Program-made: the position numbers and the translations under genes | Part shown: in pieces, positions 23,911 to 32,444 of the stretch | How the letters are laid out: every line of letters starts with the position of its first letter | Position numbering within the stretch: position 1 is the first letter of the stretch | DNA from: DATJQF01 sp035505995 | GTDB taxonomy: Bacteria > Bacteroidota > Bacteroidia > Bacteroidales > FEN-979 | DNA: 37,982 nucleotides | Reading direction: 5' to 3' | Assembly (NCBI GenBank): GCA_035505995.1 | Contig: DATJQF010000126.1 | Location: 1 to 37,982, forward strand | Notes under the pieces: model-generated | What the model was told of the DNA's origin: nothing | What the model saw: the letters and a program-made list of their open reading frames with translations, nothing else | Databases searched by the model: none

Positions 23911-24993
23911 ATGAAAACAAAAATTACCCTGGCCCTGATTTTTTTTGCTTTGCTATCCGGGCTGATGATCCTTCCCTCCGGATGCAAAAAGAGCAACAAC
24001 AATGAACCGACCCCGGTACCTGGTAAAAAGAAATATGCCTGGGTGGTGGGCACGAAGGATAGTACCGGTTATGCGATGATCCTGAACACCCGCGACGGGG
24101 GACAAACCTGGCAGCGGCAAGGACAGGGACAGGTAACCCTGAAGGGCATCGACCTGATGGACGTCTGGGCCATCGATACCGCGACCGTCTGGGCGGTGGG
24201 ATCCGGAAACACCATCCTCAGGACCACCGACGGGGGCTCGACCTGGTCGAAGATCACGCCTCCATTGCCGGGGACTGCGATCCTGCTCAGCTCCCTCGCC
24301 ATCCCTTCGAAAGAGAATATCTGGATCAGCGGCGGGCCCGGTGCGGTCTACCACTCTTTAAACGGTGGGGAGAACTGGGAGGCGATGGACACCAACTTCC
24401 TCCACCACTGGTTCATCCAGGGTATTCATGTAACCGGCACCGGAGAAATCTATGGCGACGGCAACAACGGGGAGCCGGACACCCGCGGGGTGATCATCCA
24501 TTCGGCCAGCGGCGGGTTGATGTGGGATACCCTCTCCCTGCCGGGCACGGACGTGAACCAGGTGATCTGGATCGGGGTGAAGTCGAGCGGACCGGAGATC
24601 GTCATCTACGGGGGCAGGTCTCATTACCTGGCCAGCGCCGATGCGGGAAGCACCTGGCGGTTCGATTCGGTCCCGGGAACAGGCGGCACCAACGGGGCGG
24701 ATATCAACTGCCTGACCATGCTCGACGCGATGACCTGGTGGGGTGCGTTCGATTACGACGGGATCTTTATCTCCTCCAATACCGGCATCTCATGGACCAA
24801 GCAAACCAGCCCTCCCCCCGCCGGCATGTGGCTCTTCGGGATCGATTACTACGACCGCTACAATGCGATCATCGTGGGGCAAAGCAGCATGTCGAACCGG
24901 GGGAAGATCCTCACCACGACCGACGGCACCACCTGGACGCTGACCTATCTCAGCAACTGCTGGCTGAACAAGGTTTCGTTTATCAGGAATTAG
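23911..24993 (+). CDS. Ycf48-like / Asp-box repeat beta-propeller lipoprotein
   Basis: The protein has 360 residues. The N-terminus has a lipobox (LPSGCKK) with Cys25 as the likely lipidated residue. The remainder is a repeat protein: Asp-box-type motifs occur at RDGGQTW (61-67), TDGGSTW (106-112), NGGENW (151-156), SGGLMW (200-205), ADAGSTW (243-249), NTGISW (290-295) and TDGTTW (near 337). Each is preceded by strands such as VWAVGSGNTILRT. The spacing of about 40-50 residues fits a seven-bladed propeller like Ycf48. Ycf48 itself helps photosystem assembly, which cannot apply here, so the likely role is protein or glycan binding at the cell surface. Sialidase activity is unlikely, since I see no arginine-triad layout. 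Confidence 0.85.
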   Translation: MKTKITLALIFFALLSGLMILPSGCKKSNNNEPTPVPGKKKYAWVVGTKDSTGYAMILNTRDGGQTWQRQGQGQVTLKGIDLMDVWAIDTATVWAVGSGNTILRTTDGGSTWSKITPPLPGTAILLSSLAIPSKENIWISGGPGAVYHSLNGGENWEAMDTNFLHHWFIQGIHVTGTGEIYGDGNNGEPDTRGVIIHSASGGLMWDTLSLPGTDVNQVIWIGVKSSGPEIVIYGGRSHYLASADAGSTWRFDSVPGTGGTNGADINCLTMLDAMTWWGAFDYDGIFISSNTGISWTKQTSPPPAGMWLFGIDYYDRYNAIIVGQSSMSNRGKILTTTDGTTWTLTYLSNCWLNKVSFIRN

Positions 24994-25005
24994 GAAAACT
25001 CTTGG

Positions 25006-25084
25006 GGAACACAGAAGACACTGATACAACAGATTTACACTGAAACGGCACCAGCTCTGCGTAAATCTGTGTTCTCTGCGTAAA
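25006..25084 (+). repeat. Intergenic ACAGAT/CTGTGT imperfect inverted repeat, copy B
   Basis: Left arm GGAACACAGAAGACACTGAT (from 25006), continuing ACAACAGATTTACACTGAA. Right arm near 25055-25084 contains GTAAATCTGTGTTCTCTGCG, whose reverse complement matches the left arm's CAGATTTAC core. It lies directly after the Ycf48-like gene and could fold into a long imperfect hairpin. Related to copies A and C. Confidence 0.6.
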
Positions 25085-25133
25085 ATAACACCATTGCCTA
25101 TTACCATCGTTTTCCGGTCGAACTTTGGCAAAC

Positions 25134-25164
25134 TTTGGTACCTTGACAGAAAAATGTAATTTTC
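25134..25164 (+). promoter_or_regulatory. Candidate promoter of the GH2 operon (TTTG-N19-TAATTTTC)
   Basis: TTTG (25134-25137) is followed after 19 nt by TAATTTTC (25157-25164), which fits the TAnnTTTG -7 box with one mismatch. Transcription would begin near 25171, about 34 nt before the ATG. Confidence 0.4.
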
Positions 25165-25204
25165 ATCCTCGTTTGAAAATCACATTCTGTAATAAAGGTG
25201 CTTC

Positions 25205-27649
25205 ATGATCCTTAAAAAGCTTTTTACAATTGCTTTTGTATTGGTGCTGATCCCGCTATTGGGATCGGGAAGAAGTGTCACTGTCCTTCGCGACGGCTGG
25301 AAATTCGCCAGGGGACACCAGGAGAATGCATGGAAACCGGATTTCGATGACTCGAAATGGCAGGACGTAAGCATTCCCCACGACTGGGCGATCGAGGGAC
25401 CGGTCATGGCGGATGGCGACGGCGATACCGGCAAGCTGCCCTGGCAGGGGGAAGGATGGTACCGGAAGAGGTTGGAGTTAGGAAGTATGGATCCCGGAAG
25501 TATGGATCCGGGAAGTGTGGTTTATCTGTTATTTGATGGGGTGATGGCTTCGCCGGAGGTCTATGTGAACGGCAAGCTGGCAGGAAAATGGGACTATGGC
25601 TATAATTCCTTTTTCATTGATATTACCGGATACCTGCAGCCGGGGAGTGCGAACGTGCTCGCCGTTCATGCCGACACCCGCAACCATGAAAGCCGCTGGT
25701 ACCCGGGCGCCGGGATCTACCGTAAGGTGTCGATGATCGTGATGAACCCGGTCCACGTGGATATCTGGGGCACCTGTGTGACAACGCCGGAAATCAACGA
25801 CCGGGAAGCCAGGGTGAAGGTTATAACTTCCGTCGGGGTTCAGCAATCGACGGTCCAGGAGATCAGTATCCGGCATATTATCTTCGACCCGCAGGGCAAA
25901 GAAGTCGCGGAGGTCACCGTTCCGGGGAAAGCTTACTGGGGCAGCGGCAACGAGCTGGCGGCGGAAGCCGTTATCCCCGCCCCGCAGTTATGGGACCCGG
26001 ACCATCCGGCGCTGTACCGGGTCCTGACCATCCTCTTCAGGGGGAAGGAAGCGGTGGACACTGTGGAGACCCCTTTCGGCATCCGGACGATGCATTTTAC
26101 GGCCGACAGCGGATTTCAGCTGAACGGGAAGCGGGTGCAGCTGAGGGGCGTAAACCTTCATCACGACCAGGGGCTGCTGGGAGCGGCATTTAACGTCCGC
26201 GCGGCCGAGCGTCAGCTGGAGATCATGAAATCGATGGGCTGCAACGCCATCCGTACCAGCCATAACATGCCGGCACCGGAGTTCCTGGACCTCTGCGACC
26301 GGATGGGGTTCCTCGTATTCGACGAAGCGTTCGACAAGTGGGACCGGAAAGTGGACATAGGTCCGGCAACGGATTTTGCGGAGTTCGCGCAGCGGAATAT
26401 CCGGAACTTCATCCTCCGCGACCGGAACCACCCCTCGGTGTTCATCTGGAGCGTCGGCAACGAGATGGGGGATATCCAGAACAACCGGGACCATGGCTTT
26501 GATAAGCTGAGGCTCATGGTGGGACTGGTCCGCCTGCTGGACCCGACCCGGCCGGTGACCATGGCCTGCGACGACCAGAAAAGCGCCGTGCTCCGCCATT
26601 TCGATTACTACGATGTCCATAGCTGGAACTACGGGCAGCGGTACCACCTCGCGCGGCAACTGGCTCCGGGAAAATCGGTCATCATCAGCGAATCGGCCTC
26701 CACGGTCAGCACGCGGGGATTCTACGAGCTGCCGCTCCCCGAAACCAAAACGGATTTTACCAACTCCCTGCAGGTAAGCTCGTACGACCTGAATGCGCCG
26801 GCCTGGGCTGAACTGAGCGACGACGATTTTATGTGGCAGCAGGAGGAAACTTATGTGGCGGGCGAGTTCGTATGGACCGGCTTCGATTACATCGGAGAAC
26901 CGACTCCATACAATAATGACTGGGTCAGGGAACACGGACTGAAAGATGAGAATGCTTCAAGGCTCTCGTATTTCGGCATCGTCGATCTCTGCGGCATCCC
27001 CAAAGACCGGTACTATCTTTACAAGAGCTGCTGGAAACCCGATGAAACCACCGTGCATATTCTGCCTCACTGGAACTGGGCGGGAAAGGAAGGCCAGATG
27101 ATCCCGGTGTTCGTCTATACCAACGGCGATTCCGCCGAGCTGTTCCTGAATAAAAAATCCCTCGGGATGCGGGCTAAAAAGCCGCTATCGGAAAATTCCA
27201 TCGAGCGGTTCCGGCTGATGTGGTCGGATGTGCCCTATGAACCGGGCACGCTGACGGCCGTGGCCTACAAGAACGGTAAAGCCATCGGGCAGGAAGAAAT
27301 GAAGACGGCCGGCGACCCTAACCGCCTAAAGCTGACCCCGGACCGGACCGTCATCCGGGCAGACGGTTCGGATCTTACGTACATCCTCATCGAAGCAACC
27401 GATAAAAAAGGCAATCCCTGCCCGCTGGCGGATAACCCGCTTGAGCTTAAGGTAAGCGGTCCGGGAAACATAGCGGGAGCCGGGAACGGCAATCCCCAGT
27501 CGATGGACGGATTTCAATCAAATTTCGTAAAATTGTTCTACGGAAAAGCCATGGTCATCATCCGGTCGGGAAAAATAAAAGGAACTATCGAAATGACTGT
27601 TTCCTCGCCCGGCCTGACCGATGCCACTGCGAAGATTAAAACAGAATAA
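25205..27649 (+). CDS. Secreted GH2 glycoside hydrolase, beta-galactosidase type
   Basis: The protein has 814 residues with a signal peptide (about 1-22). GH2 domains occur in the usual order: sugar-binding jelly roll (~25-190, IPHDWAIEGP), immunoglobulin-like domain (~200-300), TIM barrel (~305-600), then DUF4982-like and a further beta domain (~610-814, RTVIRADGSDLTYI). The acid/base is Glu420 (WSVGNEMGD) and the likely nucleophile Glu496 (VIISESAST). GEFVWTGFDYIGEPTPYN is typical of Bacteroidota GH2 beta-galactosidases, but the exact sugar (galactoside, glucuronide, arabinoside) cannot be fixed. An unusual tandem 15-bp repeat sits at residues 93-104. It heads a run of four genes spaced 10-11 nt apart. 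Confidence 0.92.
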   Translation: MILKKLFTIAFVLVLIPLLGSGRSVTVLRDGWKFARGHQENAWKPDFDDSKWQDVSIPHDWAIEGPVMADGDGDTGKLPWQGEGWYRKRLELGSMDPGSMDPGSVVYLLFDGVMASPEVYVNGKLAGKWDYGYNSFFIDITGYLQPGSANVLAVHADTRNHESRWYPGAGIYRKVSMIVMNPVHVDIWGTCVTTPEINDREARVKVITSVGVQQSTVQEISIRHIIFDPQGKEVAEVTVPGKAYWGSGNELAAEAVIPAPQLWDPDHPALYRVLTILFRGKEAVDTVETPFGIRTMHFTADSGFQLNGKRVQLRGVNLHHDQGLLGAAFNVRAAERQLEIMKSMGCNAIRTSHNMPAPEFLDLCDRMGFLVFDEAFDKWDRKVDIGPATDFAEFAQRNIRNFILRDRNHPSVFIWSVGNEMGDIQNNRDHGFDKLRLMVGLVRLLDPTRPVTMACDDQKSAVLRHFDYYDVHSWNYGQRYHLARQLAPGKSVIISESASTVSTRGFYELPLPETKTDFTNSLQVSSYDLNAPAWAELSDDDFMWQQEETYVAGEFVWTGFDYIGEPTPYNNDWVREHGLKDENASRLSYFGIVDLCGIPKDRYYLYKSCWKPDETTVHILPHWNWAGKEGQMIPVFVYTNGDSAELFLNKKSLGMRAKKPLSENSIERFRLMWSDVPYEPGTLTAVAYKNGKAIGQEEMKTAGDPNRLKLTPDRTVIRADGSDLTYILIEATDKKGNPCPLADNPLELKVSGPGNIAGAGNGNPQSMDGFQSNFVKLFYGKAMVIIRSGKIKGTIEMTVSSPGLTDATAKIKTE
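25481..25520 (+). repeat. In-frame 15-bp tandem repeat inside the GH2 gene
   Basis: GGAAGTATGGATCCC (25481-25495), GGAAGTATGGATCCG (25496-25510), then a partial GGAAGTGTGG (25511-25520). It encodes GSMDPGSMDPGSV at residues 93-105, a surface loop between two strands of the sugar-binding domain. It is in frame and looks like a local duplication. Confidence 0.85.
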
Positions 27650-27660
27650 AGGATGCGGCA

Positions 27661-28203
27661 ATGAAAATGCATGCACTGGTATGGTGGGGAGCTTTGACCG
27701 GTATTCTGCTCGGGCCTATGCCGTTGACGGCTCAGAAATCCGAAGCAGGTCCGGGTGGAATCAGGCGCATCGGCTACCTGGAGCCCGACAGCCTGGCAAA
27801 GCTGAAGAAGATCTATCCGAAGACCGCCTTTATGCAAAAAGGCACGGTGGAGTATGCTTTCAACCTGTACGCGATCGATACCGTCGGGCTGGTGAAAGGG
27901 ACCCTGGGGTTCGATCAGCCGGATGCGGGAGAGATCATCAGCCTTTGCAAAGAAAACAACCTGGACGCCCTGATGCTGACCCGGCTTAATTTTCTCTATC
28001 AAAAGCTTCATAATTATTACCAGGCCGAAGTGGAGCTGAAACTCTACGACCGGCAGGGAAACCTGATCAGCAACCCGAAATGCAATACGCTCCATGGCAA
28101 AAGCTACTACCCCAACCCGGAATTGTTTGAAGTGGAAAGGGATGTGCTGAATTGCGCGATCGGAAAGATCGCAAAGGACCTGAAGCTGAAAAAGAAGAAA
28201 TAG
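27661..28203 (+). CDS. Exported protein of unknown function
   Basis: The protein has 180 residues with a signal peptide (about 1-24, ending PLTAQ). I do not recognise a named domain. Visible features are an alternating alpha/beta pattern (DSLAKLKKIYPK, then VEYAFNLYAID), a segment DALMLTRLNFLYQKLHNYYQAEVELKLYDRQGNLI (read here as a helix-strand-turn pattern), and a very basic end (KDLKLKKKK). Two cysteines are in NPKCNT and VLNCAIG. The strand-turn part resembles small lipoprotein-like folds that bind envelope partners, but this is only impression. It begins 11 nt after the GH2 stop and ends 11 nt before the acetyltransferase, so it belongs to the same operon. Confidence 0.75.
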   Translation: MKMHALVWWGALTGILLGPMPLTAQKSEAGPGGIRRIGYLEPDSLAKLKKIYPKTAFMQKGTVEYAFNLYAIDTVGLVKGTLGFDQPDAGEIISLCKENNLDALMLTRLNFLYQKLHNYYQAEVELKLYDRQGNLISNPKCNTLHGKSYYPNPELFEVERDVLNCAIGKIAKDLKLKKKK

Positions 28204-28214
28204 TCTCTCCAAGG

Positions 28215-28721
28215 ATGGATCCTGCCATTGAATTAACGGAAGCCCGGGAAACGGATCTCGGGATCATCAAGGAGATCTATGATTATTACATCCTGCACTC
28301 GACGGCTTCCTTTTTCACCGAGAAGGTCACGACCGAAGAACTGAAAAGCTTCATCCTGATCGGACATCCGGTCTACCGGTCCTTCATGATCCATTCCGAC
28401 GGGGAGGTGTGCGGCTTCTGCTACTTCTCCCCCTTCAACAAGCGGCAGGCATACCGTCATACGGCCGAGGTCACGCTTTACCTGAAACAGGGCTTTACGG
28501 GAAAGGGCATCGGGAAGGAGGTGCTCCGCCGGATGGAAGAGATGTCGGCCGGACTGGGGATCTTTGTTCTGATCGCCGTGATCGCCGCGGAAAACAAACC
28601 CAGCATCGCCCTTTTTGAGCAATGCGGATTTGAGCGGTGTGCCCACTACCGGAAGGTAGGGGTCAAGTTCAACCGGATCCAGGATGTTTATGCGTATGAA
28701 AAAATTCTGAGCACATTTTAA
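28215..28721 (+). CDS. GNAT acetyltransferase, phosphinothricin-acetyltransferase-like
   Basis: The cytoplasmic protein has 168 residues from the ATG at 28215. A longer frame from 28152 would overlap the preceding gene by 52 nt and add a basic tail unlike family members, so I reject it. GNAT features are clear: ELTEARETDLGIIKEIYDYY at the start, the acetyl-CoA-binding loop GFTGKGIG (93-100), and the C-terminal AENKPSIALFEQCGF (125-139). The GNAT subtype resembles phosphinothricin (Pat/Bar) acetyltransferases, most of which in non-streptomycetes have other substrates (for example amino acid analogues). The true acceptor is unknown. It sits between the exported unknown and the DUF1003 gene. Confidence 0.9.
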   Translation: MDPAIELTEARETDLGIIKEIYDYYILHSTASFFTEKVTTEELKSFILIGHPVYRSFMIHSDGEVCGFCYFSPFNKRQAYRHTAEVTLYLKQGFTGKGIGKEVLRRMEEMSAGLGIFVLIAVIAAENKPSIALFEQCGFERCAHYRKVGVKFNRIQDVYAYEKILSTF

Positions 28722-28731
28722 AACCGAGAAC

Positions 28732-29430
28732 ATGGATACCGTAACCTGTTTTATCAGTAAAAAAGTGGTCGGAAGGCACGAAGCCTACCAGGCGGATACC
28801 CTGCATCCCGTGCTCCTGGATTTCATACGCCGGGAATTCCCTGATATCAGGGAGACGGACTATATCTCCATCGAAGAGATCAACCTGTACCGGCGGAAAC
28901 TGCTGGCAACCCTGTTCACCGAAGAATCGGGCGAGCTCAGCGACATGGAAAAAGAGGTGTTGGCTTCGATCCACGACAACAAGATACTTTCCGAGAATAT
29001 TGAACCGGATATCCAGGAAAACCTCTCCTTCGGCCAGCGTCTGGCCGACCGGATCGCGGATTTCGGAGGAAGCTGGGGGTTCATCCTGATCTTCTTCACC
29101 TTCATCCTGCTCTGGATGCTCATCAACATCTACCTCCTGGTCACCCGCGCCTTTGATCCCTATCCCTTCATCCTGCTGAACCTGATCCTTTCCTGCCTGG
29201 CCGCCATCCAGGCCCCGATCATCATGATGAGCCAGAACCGGCAGGAGCAGAAAGACCGCCTGCGCGGAGAGCATGACTACAAGGTGAACCTGAAAGCGGA
29301 GCTGGAGATCCGGCTGCTGCACGAAAAGATCGACCACCTGATCATCCACCAGAATAAGCGCCTGCTGGAGATCCAGGCGATCCAGACCGATTACCTGAAC
29401 GATATCCTTACCGGAATAAAGGGGCAATAA
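28732..29430 (+). CDS. DUF1003 inner-membrane protein
   Basis: The protein has 232 residues. The N-terminal cytoplasmic part (1-112) carries FISKKVVGRHEAYQADTLHP and a stretch LSFGQRLADRIADFGGSWGF that leads into the membrane. Two predicted transmembrane helices lie at about 115-137 and 145-167, joined by a short loop with FDPYPFILLN, and a charged tail (168-232) contains NRQEQKDRLRGEHDYKVN. That is the DUF1003 signature. The family's function is not established. It is the last gene of the GH2 operon-like run, and the next gene converges on it after 12 nt. Confidence 0.92.
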   Translation: MDTVTCFISKKVVGRHEAYQADTLHPVLLDFIRREFPDIRETDYISIEEINLYRRKLLATLFTEESGELSDMEKEVLASIHDNKILSENIEPDIQENLSFGQRLADRIADFGGSWGFILIFFTFILLWMLINIYLLVTRAFDPYPFILLNLILSCLAAIQAPIIMMSQNRQEQKDRLRGEHDYKVNLKAELEIRLLHEKIDHLIIHQNKRLLEIQAIQTDYLNDILTGIKGQ

Positions 29431-29442
29431 AAGGAAAGCCGG

Positions 29443-31167
29443 CTACCGGTTCACCGAGTCAACGGCCGCCCAGGCGGCTTCCTCCCAGAGAATGTCATCG
29501 AGGTCGCGGTGCTGCTCCCGCGCTTTCTGTACGCACAGCCGGTACCATTCGGGATGGGTGAAGATCTGCGATCTCCAGTAACGGACCTTTGCGGGTGATG
29601 GCTCTACAAAATCCGTCACCCGGTCGAAACTGATCTCCTTTTTCAGCTCCAGCAGGCGGTAAACATATGCTTCCCGCACCAGCTCCTTCCCCCGGTAGAT
29701 CCGCAGGGTGTCGGGACCGGAAATATGCCGGAACATGCTTCCGAACAGGTCCGGGGCCGACCGGAAATCGTCGCTCAGCGCGATATAATAGGCGTTGGTC
29801 CCTTCGGGGATATTTCCTCTCGCCTTGTCGATCCAGTAATATTTATGGATCCGTTCCAGCGGTCCCAGGGCATAGACCTTTCTCTTTTCCGGGGCAGCCA
29901 CATAATAATCGTATTGAGCGGCGGGGAACCACCGGAAGGTGATGATCGGGGAAGAGGTGTCCATGTTCTCATCCATTTGCCTCGCAGCCGCGAGGTTCCT
30001 GAATTTTTCCCCCAGCTGCTTCCAGCCATATAATTGGGTGGTGGGATCGTCCCAGCCGAGCTTGCGGAAGGGGATCCATCCCGTCCGGATCTGGACAAAA
30101 GCGGTGAGCACGAACACCAGGGCCAATCCGGCTGCCAGTCCGGCCGGCCAGGGTAGCAGGCGGATACGGCCGGGCTTCTTCATAGTTTCCTCCAGCCAGG
30201 CGGAGGCAACGAGGATCAGCCCCAGGTAAGCCGGGCCGGTCCAGTGGGGCAGCGTCCGGCTGAAGAGCGCCACCACGGGGAAGACCAGCGCCAGCGGTAG
30301 ACTGATGAGCAGCAGCAGTCGCAGGGGTTCCTTTGACAGGTATTTCCTTCCCGTGAACAGCGCCAGGAGCGAAAGAAGGATGATCAGGAAGTTTATGGGA
30401 TTGTTGTAAAACACCTGTCCCCCGACCTCCGTCAGGAAATAATCCCACCGGATCCCGTGATGCGCCTCGCCGATGCGGTGCTCCTGGAAGGTGAAGCTGA
30501 TAAAATGGTTATGGTAATTCCACAGGACCACCGGCAGGAACATCAGCAGCGCGACCAGGAACCCGATCCATGCCTCTGTAGTGCGGAACCATTTCCGGTT
30601 GAAGAAAAGCATGTACAGGAACGTCCCCGTGATCAGGAAAGCGGAATGGTACTTCGACAGCAGGGCGAATCCCGTGGTGATCCCCGCCAGGATCAGGATC
30701 CGGCGGCTGCGCAGCAGCAGGTTCCGGTCGGGCAGGCTTTCCGTGAGCAGCAGCAATGTGAGCAGCCAGAAGAAGACCTGGGGGGTATCGGGGAGAATGA
30801 ACGTGGAAGAGAGGATCGACCCATAGAAGGAAGCCGTGAACAGGAACGCAGCGTAGAGTCCGGTCAACCGGTTTTTAATATTCTTCCCGATCAGGTAGAT
30901 CAGCAGGATATCCAGCGTGCCCAGGACGATGGAAGGAAGGCGCAGGAAAAATTCGCTGCTGAAGGTCAGGTTCAGGGTGAAGAGCTGGATCACCCACCCC
31001 ACCATGGGCGGATGATCAAAGTGGCTCCAGTCGGGAAATTTCGCATAGGTCCAGTAATAAACTTCATCGTTCCCCAGCTCGGTGAAGGCGGCGACCGCCA
31101 CCCGGACGATAAGGGAGAGGATGACCAGGATCCAGAGCGCCCTGCGGATGCGTCCGGCTTCACTCAT
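29443..31167 (-). CDS. Membrane GT39-family (ArnT/PMT-like) glycosyltransferase
   Basis: The protein has 574 residues with many hydrophobic segments, mainly in the first 350-360 residues, then a soluble C-terminal domain. The N-terminal loop holds LGNDEVYYW (Asp34, Glu35), the catalytic acidic pair of GT-C enzymes of the PMT/ArnT group, and SHFDHPPMVGW (DHPP 51-54), also typical. It should use a polyprenyl-phosphate sugar as donor and act on the outer face of the inner membrane. The acceptor (lipid A, glycoprotein or other lipid) is not readable. It overlaps the upstream gene by 8 nt, so translation of the two is probably coupled. Confidence 0.9.
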   Translation of the reverse strand: MSEAGRIRRALWILVILSLIVRVAVAAFTELGNDEVYYWTYAKFPDWSHFDHPPMVGWVIQLFTLNLTFSSEFFLRLPSIVLGTLDILLIYLIGKNIKNRLTGLYAAFLFTASFYGSILSSTFILPDTPQVFFWLLTLLLLTESLPDRNLLLRSRRILILAGITTGFALLSKYHSAFLITGTFLYMLFFNRKWFRTTEAWIGFLVALLMFLPVVLWNYHNHFISFTFQEHRIGEAHHGIRWDYFLTEVGGQVFYNNPINFLIILLSLLALFTGRKYLSKEPLRLLLLISLPLALVFPVVALFSRTLPHWTGPAYLGLILVASAWLEETMKKPGRIRLLPWPAGLAAGLALVFVLTAFVQIRTGWIPFRKLGWDDPTTQLYGWKQLGEKFRNLAAARQMDENMDTSSPIITFRWFPAAQYDYYVAAPEKRKVYALGPLERIHKYYWIDKARGNIPEGTNAYYIALSDDFRSAPDLFGSMFRHISGPDTLRIYRGKELVREAYVYRLLELKKEISFDRVTDFVEPSPAKVRYWRSQIFTHPEWYRLCVQKAREQHRDLDDILWEEAAWAAVDSVNR

Positions 31168-32401
31168 GCTGCTGAGGTTTGACGGCCGCTTTCCGGCGCC
31201 GGTAATACCAGACCAACCCGATCAGGACGAACAGGGAAGGGATGCTGAAGAGCCTGAAGATCCAGGTGCGGACCCAGTTGATCTCCGGTTCCTCCGCAGA
31301 GGCCGGCTTGTCGCCGTTGTACCGGATCACCGGGTTCAGATAATAGGTGGTGCCCGGTCCCCGGTATTCGTTGTAGAACCGGATCTCCGTGCGGATATAG
31401 GGATCCTCCGGCCGGACCACGTACCAGGCTTCGTCCGTGAAGCGCACCAGCTTCCGGATCCTGCCGTTCTGCCCGATAAAAGTGAATTTCAAAGCTTTTT
31501 GACCGGTCCTGATGCGAAGGGTGTCCCCGCGGAGGGTCACCGATTCCAGGACCGGCAGGTGCTTTGCCTTCTCAGCCTTCCGTTCCATGGTTTCCCCGTT
31601 CCCCACATAAATATCCGCACCAAAGGCTTTCCCTTCCTTCAGCGCCTTTTCCAGGGAATCGCGGGAAATGACCCCGGAGTTGACGAACGTGCAGCAGACG
31701 CCGGAATGCATCGGGCTTTCCACGTCATGCGAATCGTCGTCCGCCACGATAAAGGCCGGGTGCCCGGCGGAGAGCGCCGCATCCCAGAGCGGGACGGACC
31801 GCCAGTTCTGGTCGAGGACTTCCATCAGGTCATAGCGGGAGAGGTATTTCAGATCCTCGGCTGTATAGCCGTGTTCCCAGTCGGGGTGGGCGATCGCCAC
31901 GAGGTCGCTGCGGCTGTGAAGCAGGTCCAGGATATGCTGCTTGTTGTTCAGGTTCTGGTACAGCGAATAATCGAGCCAGAGCACCTCTCTCGCCCCGATA
32001 AGCAGCTGGTGCTTTTTCCGCACCCCGAAGCCGTGCTCATAACAGGGAATATAGAACGAGGAGTCGCTGAAATGCTTGTCGATCTGCTGGTAATTGGAGA
32101 TCTCCGGGGCGTCGTACCCTAACGATTTATAAATACGGTAAAATTCCCTGTAGCTGTTGTGCCGTCCCGCCGTCATTCCGCCCCAGGCGCGGTTGTGGAA
32201 ATGGAAGTTGCATTTCCGCCATGCGGAGGAGTCCATGCCGGCGTAGGGATTGTAGAGCCGGTGGCCGGAAAAGGGCTGCGGGCGTGCAAAATCATATACC
32301 GGTGTGGTGAAGTAGAGGAGCAGCTCTACGATCAGCAGGACCAGCGCCAGGTAAAGAAGGGCAATGAAGAACTGCTTCAGTGCGGAAAAAAATCGTTTCA
32401 T
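31160..32401 (-). CDS. Membrane-anchored PHP-domain protein
   Basis: The protein has 413 residues. An N-terminal transmembrane helix lies at about 10-32 and a second near the C-terminus (about 380-400), followed by a basic tail (RRRKAAVK). Between them is a PHP-type metal-dependent hydrolase fold: HxH at His67/His69 (CNFHFHNRAWGG), a conserved HP at His172-Pro173 (VAIAHPDWEHG), and a metal-binding DDDSHD at 221-226. The segment where PHP proteins usually have ITDH reads EISNYQ (100-105), so one usual metal ligand seems missing or replaced. After the PHP core is a beta domain (~260-370). It may cleave a phosphate or phosphodiester substrate outside the cytoplasmic membrane. It overlaps the GT39 gene by 8 nt. 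Confidence 0.78.
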   Translation of the reverse strand: MKRFFSALKQFFIALLYLALVLLIVELLLYFTTPVYDFARPQPFSGHRLYNPYAGMDSSAWRKCNFHFHNRAWGGMTAGRHNSYREFYRIYKSLGYDAPEISNYQQIDKHFSDSSFYIPCYEHGFGVRKKHQLLIGAREVLWLDYSLYQNLNNKQHILDLLHSRSDLVAIAHPDWEHGYTAEDLKYLSRYDLMEVLDQNWRSVPLWDAALSAGHPAFIVADDDSHDVESPMHSGVCCTFVNSGVISRDSLEKALKEGKAFGADIYVGNGETMERKAEKAKHLPVLESVTLRGDTLRIRTGQKALKFTFIGQNGRIRKLVRFTDEAWYVVRPEDPYIRTEIRFYNEYRGPGTTYYLNPVIRYNGDKPASAEEPEINWVRTWIFRLFSIPSLFVLIGLVWYYRRRKAAVKPQQHE

Positions 32402-32430
32402 GGATTCTTTCTGAAATACGGGTCGCCGGG

Positions 32431-32438
32431 CAAAGGTA
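32431..32438 (-). promoter_or_regulatory. -7 promoter element TACCTTTG upstream of the PHP-GT39 pair
   Basis: On the minus strand TACCTTTG is a full match to TAnnTTTG, located between the mntH stop and the PHP ATG (32401). Transcription would begin near 32424, about 23 nt before the ATG. No clear -33 TTTG at the usual spacing. It suggests that the PHP-GT39 pair is not only read through from mntH. Confidence 0.45.
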
Positions 32439-32444
32439 ATGATT

